Positions 40,138-41,991 of a stretch of DNA of 41,991 nt are shown in pieces. This stretch comes from Pseudobdellovibrionaceae bacterium. Its GTDB lineage: Bacteria; Bdellovibrionota; UBA1018; UBA6935. The DNA lies in assembly GCA_002722705.1 (NCBI GenBank), contig PBMP01000055.1, forward strand, positions 1 to 41,991. Reading direction: 5' to 3'. The notes below the pieces were generated by a model that saw nothing but the letters and a program-made list of their open reading frames with translations, had not been told where the DNA came from and did no database searches. Position 1 is the stretch's first letter, and each line of letters begins with the position of its first letter. A program made the translations under genes and the position numbers.

Positions 40138-41228
40138 TTTTATTTTTTCGAGTGTCTTTATTTTTTGTTTTTATATTTCAGGGGGTGACTTCCTTTGCAG
40201 GGGTACGAGAATTAAGAACGCTTTATCGCTCAGGAAAGCTTCGTGGAATGGGGGGCGCTCGAATTACAAACGCTACTGGAGAAGATGCGATTTTTGCAAA
40301 TCCAGCTTTGATGGCAGAAAATGAGAATGTACATTTTTATCCGTTAATTTCAGATACGGAAGGATCTGCAGATATTATTAATTCCGCTTCAACAGCACTC
40401 ACTGCATTTTCTTCGTTTAGTGCAGATTCAATTAATGCGTTGTTAGGAAAAAATATTCAAGGACGAGCTCAAGTTGCATCTGCTCTTACAATTCCGAATG
40501 TCGGTGTTTCACTTTTAGTTGATGGACAGTTTGCTTTTTATTCAAACAATCCGGCCCTTCCTTCAACAACTTTAGGATACCAAACGACATCAGGAGTACA
40601 GTTATCGTGGGGAATGTCTTTTCATGGAAACACGCGAAGAAATCGGAGAAATCATGAGTTTTTGTTTGGACTCGGTGCAAAGCTTCTTTATCGTCGAGGT
40701 GGATATTATGATTTAGATTCAATAGGTCTATTGGAACTCACTACTCAACAAAAAAACAAACTGAGTCCCTTAGTGGGAAATTTTGAAAGTGGCTATGGGG
40801 GAGACCTTGGGTTAATTCATGTATGGAGACCAAATAAAACATTTACACTCCGGAGTGGAACGGCTTGGACTGATATTGGAAATACAACTTTTGGAGGAAG
40901 GGCAGAACCGGTACTAAATAATTTAGGCGTGGGGGTGAGTGCTAAGTTTGATTATGGTTGGTGGGGAATGAATTTCGCATGGGACTTTTCCCATCTTTTG
41001 TCGACAACAGATTTTAGAAAAAAAAATCACTTTGGAATGAGCTTTGACTTACCAATTATTAGTTTAATGGCCGGAGTGAATCAAACTTATTTAACTTATG
41101 GATTTGAGTTAGATTTTCTCTTTTTTAAAGTGGCAATGACGAGTTATGGAGAGGAACTAGCAGAAACCTCGTTTAGTGATTCAGACCGAAGGTATTTATT
41201 GAGAATGGTATTTGATTTGTCTCTTTGA
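40134..41228 (+). CDS. FadL/PorV-like outer-membrane barrel protein
   Basis: 364 residues with a signal peptide (MILFFRVSLFFVFIFQGVTSFAG). The mature N-terminus has GMGGARITNATGEDAIFANPALM, read here as GMGGARI.NATGEDA and FANPA, which matches the GMGGA....DDA.A...NPA signature of FadL- and PorV-type barrels (a hydrophobic-solute channel or a secretion accessory). Alternating strands fill the rest, ending in RMVFDLSL. The start is TTG (40134), overlapping the lipoprotein stop. Coupling of a Cys-rich lipoprotein to a barrel suggests an envelope complex. Function is not determined by sequence. Confidence 0.75.
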   Translation: MILFFRVSLFFVFIFQGVTSFAGVRELRTLYRSGKLRGMGGARITNATGEDAIFANPALMAENENVHFYPLISDTEGSADIINSASTALTAFSSFSADSINALLGKNIQGRAQVASALTIPNVGVSLLVDGQFAFYSNNPALPSTTLGYQTTSGVQLSWGMSFHGNTRRNRRNHEFLFGLGAKLLYRRGGYYDLDSIGLLELTTQQKNKLSPLVGNFESGYGGDLGLIHVWRPNKTFTLRSGTAWTDIGNTTFGGRAEPVLNNLGVGVSAKFDYGWWGMNFAWDFSHLLSTTDFRKKNHFGMSFDLPIISLMAGVNQTYLTYGFELDFLFFKVAMTSYGEELAETSFSDSDRRYLLRMVFDLSL

Positions 41229-41237
41229 GGAATCGAT

Positions 41238-41456
41238 ATGGCTAATTTGAAACCCAAAATCCAACTTCTTCCTGATGATCAAGATCATTTAGTCTGTTTC
41301 TGTAATACTGTTAGTTATAATCAGATTTTAAATGCAATTGCTGACGGAAATATGACCTTTGAAGCGCTTCAGGGGGCGACTCGTTGTTCTACGGGCTGTG
41401 GGGGTTGTACGGATGAGGTTTTAGCGATTCTTAAAGCATGCGTTGAATCTGAGTGA
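41238..41456 (+). CDS. BFD-like [2Fe-2S]-binding protein
   Basis: 72 residues with the Fer2_BFD pattern: CFC at 20-22 and CSTGCGGC at about 50-57, giving the C-x-C and C-x2-C (here CGGC) ligands for a [2Fe-2S] cluster. The helices between (ILNAIADGNMTFEALQGAT) match the BFD fold. BFD proteins act in iron release from bacterioferritin or as domains of nitrite and assimilatory enzymes. Here it precedes mrp, an Fe-S carrier gene, which suggests a role in cluster handling. An AGGAATC site is well spaced. Confidence 0.9.
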   Translation: MANLKPKIQLLPDDQDHLVCFCNTVSYNQILNAIADGNMTFEALQGATRCSTGCGGCTDEVLAILKACVESE

Positions 41457-41526
41457 TATTTTACTTTATGAAACAATAAGATAGATCTCATTGATTCTAT
41501 TGCGTTCTTTTGTTAGATCAATAGCC

Positions 41527-41991
41527 ATGAGTCAAGATCAAGTTCTTCATGGTGGCCAGTTAAGTCATTCTCTTCCTGGTGTAAAAAATATCATTGCAGT
41601 TTCTTCTGGAAAAGGCGGAGTGGGTAAAAGTACCGTTTCTGTTCAACTCGCTTTAGCGCTCCAGAAACAAGGAAAGTCAGTTGGAATTTTGGATGCTGAT
41701 GTATTCGGACCCAGTATTCCAACGTTATTGGGAGTGACTGAGCCTCCTCGAATTGAAAAAAAAGATGACGTTGAATTTTTGATTCCACCAGTGGCTTATG
41801 ATCTAAAGGTCATGTCAATGGGATTTCTGATCGATCCTGATCAAGCTTTAATTTGGAGAGGGCCGATGATTCATTCTGCGCTCACTCAATTATGTTTTCA
41901 GGTTGATTGGGGTGAACTCGATGTCTTGGTAATCGATATGCCTCCTGGAACTGGAGACGTTCAGTTGTCCATTGCGCAAATGGTTTCTTTA
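41527..41991 (+). CDS. mrp: Mrp/ApbC-type Fe-S cluster carrier ATPase (truncated by the window end)
   Basis: The first 155 codons are present with no stop before the window edge; the full protein should have about 260-350 residues. Deviant Walker [13 protein letters not shown] (about 25-36), [27 protein letters not shown] and Walker [14 protein letters not shown] are all diagnostic of Mrp/NBP35. The N-terminus is short, lacking the MIP18-type domain found in many bacterial Mrp proteins. These P-loop dimers bind and transfer [4Fe-4S] clusters. No strong ribosome site precedes the ATG. Confidence 0.95.
   Translation, partial: MSQDQVLHGGQLSHSLPGVKNIIAVSSGKGGVGKSTVSVQLALALQKQGKSVGILDADVFGPSIPTLLGVTEPPRIEKKDDVEFLIPPVAYDLKVMSMGFLIDPDQALIWRGPMIHSALTQLCFQVDWGELDVLVIDMPPGTGDVQLSIAQMVSL

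Overview
The window is AT-rich (about 40% G+C by eye) chromosomal DNA from a Gram-negative bacterium. The evidence is a TolC-type outer-membrane channel, a TonB-domain protein, several beta-barrel-like proteins, lipoproteins with lipoboxes, and a sigma-54 activator. Housekeeping genes (rsmD, coaD, an aspartate aminotransferase, mrp, fadE) sit among many large proteins that I cannot place in a named family. That mix fits a deltaproteobacterial-type or Bdellovibrionota-like organism best, but this is an inference from style and not a marker-gene assignment. I see no rRNA, tRNA, CRISPR array, insertion sequence, phage gene or attachment site. Gene density is high and no gene-free stretch exceeds 300 bases.

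Layout. 1-5874 (+): a barrel-like outer-membrane protein; a TetR repressor with a clear operator in its promoter, followed at once by fadE and a strong terminator; an SDR-SRPBCC fusion. 5991-10999 (+): a 22-bp perfect palindrome, then TolC, an RND pump and two DUF2892 proteins, with no membrane fusion protein. 11028-12765 (+): a promoter and a YadG/YadH-like ABC exporter. 12755-15303 (-): an ECF sigma factor, a likely anti-sigma factor, a PDZ/S41 protease-like protein whose catalytic serine position is glycine, and a thioesterase, behind a candidate ECF-type promoter. 15352-16743 (-): a membrane histidine kinase. 16865-20535 (-): two diverged paralogous secreted Gly-rich proteins behind a near-consensus sigma-70 promoter. 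20598-22240 (-): a methyltransferase-like protein coupled to a TonB-domain protein. 22311-28254: a 1113-aa protein with a receiver-like N-terminus and an internally duplicated domain, convergent with an unusual HD-GYP protein and a coupled unknown. 28351-31642 (+): an NtrB/NtrC-type two-component pair. 31632-36020 (-): a Cys/His-rich unknown, a lipoprotein, and an 889-aa protein that looks like an Eco57I/TaqI-type adenine methyltransferase that has lost its catalytic motif. 36182-41991 (+): an acidic protein, rsmD-coaD-aminotransferase, a Cys-rich lipoprotein coupled to a FadL/PorV-like barrel, a BFD-type [2Fe-2S] protein and the start of mrp.

The strongest candidates for undescribed biology are the receiver-like/HD-GYP cluster at 22311-28254, the apparently dead DNA methyltransferase at 33351-36020, the paired secreted proteins with a shared basic tail at 16865-20445, and the ECF operon with its serine-less S41 protein. 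Several genes use GTG or TTG starts, or appear to have almost no 5' leader. I therefore moved several starts inward from the longest open frame, using ribosome binding sites and signal peptides.
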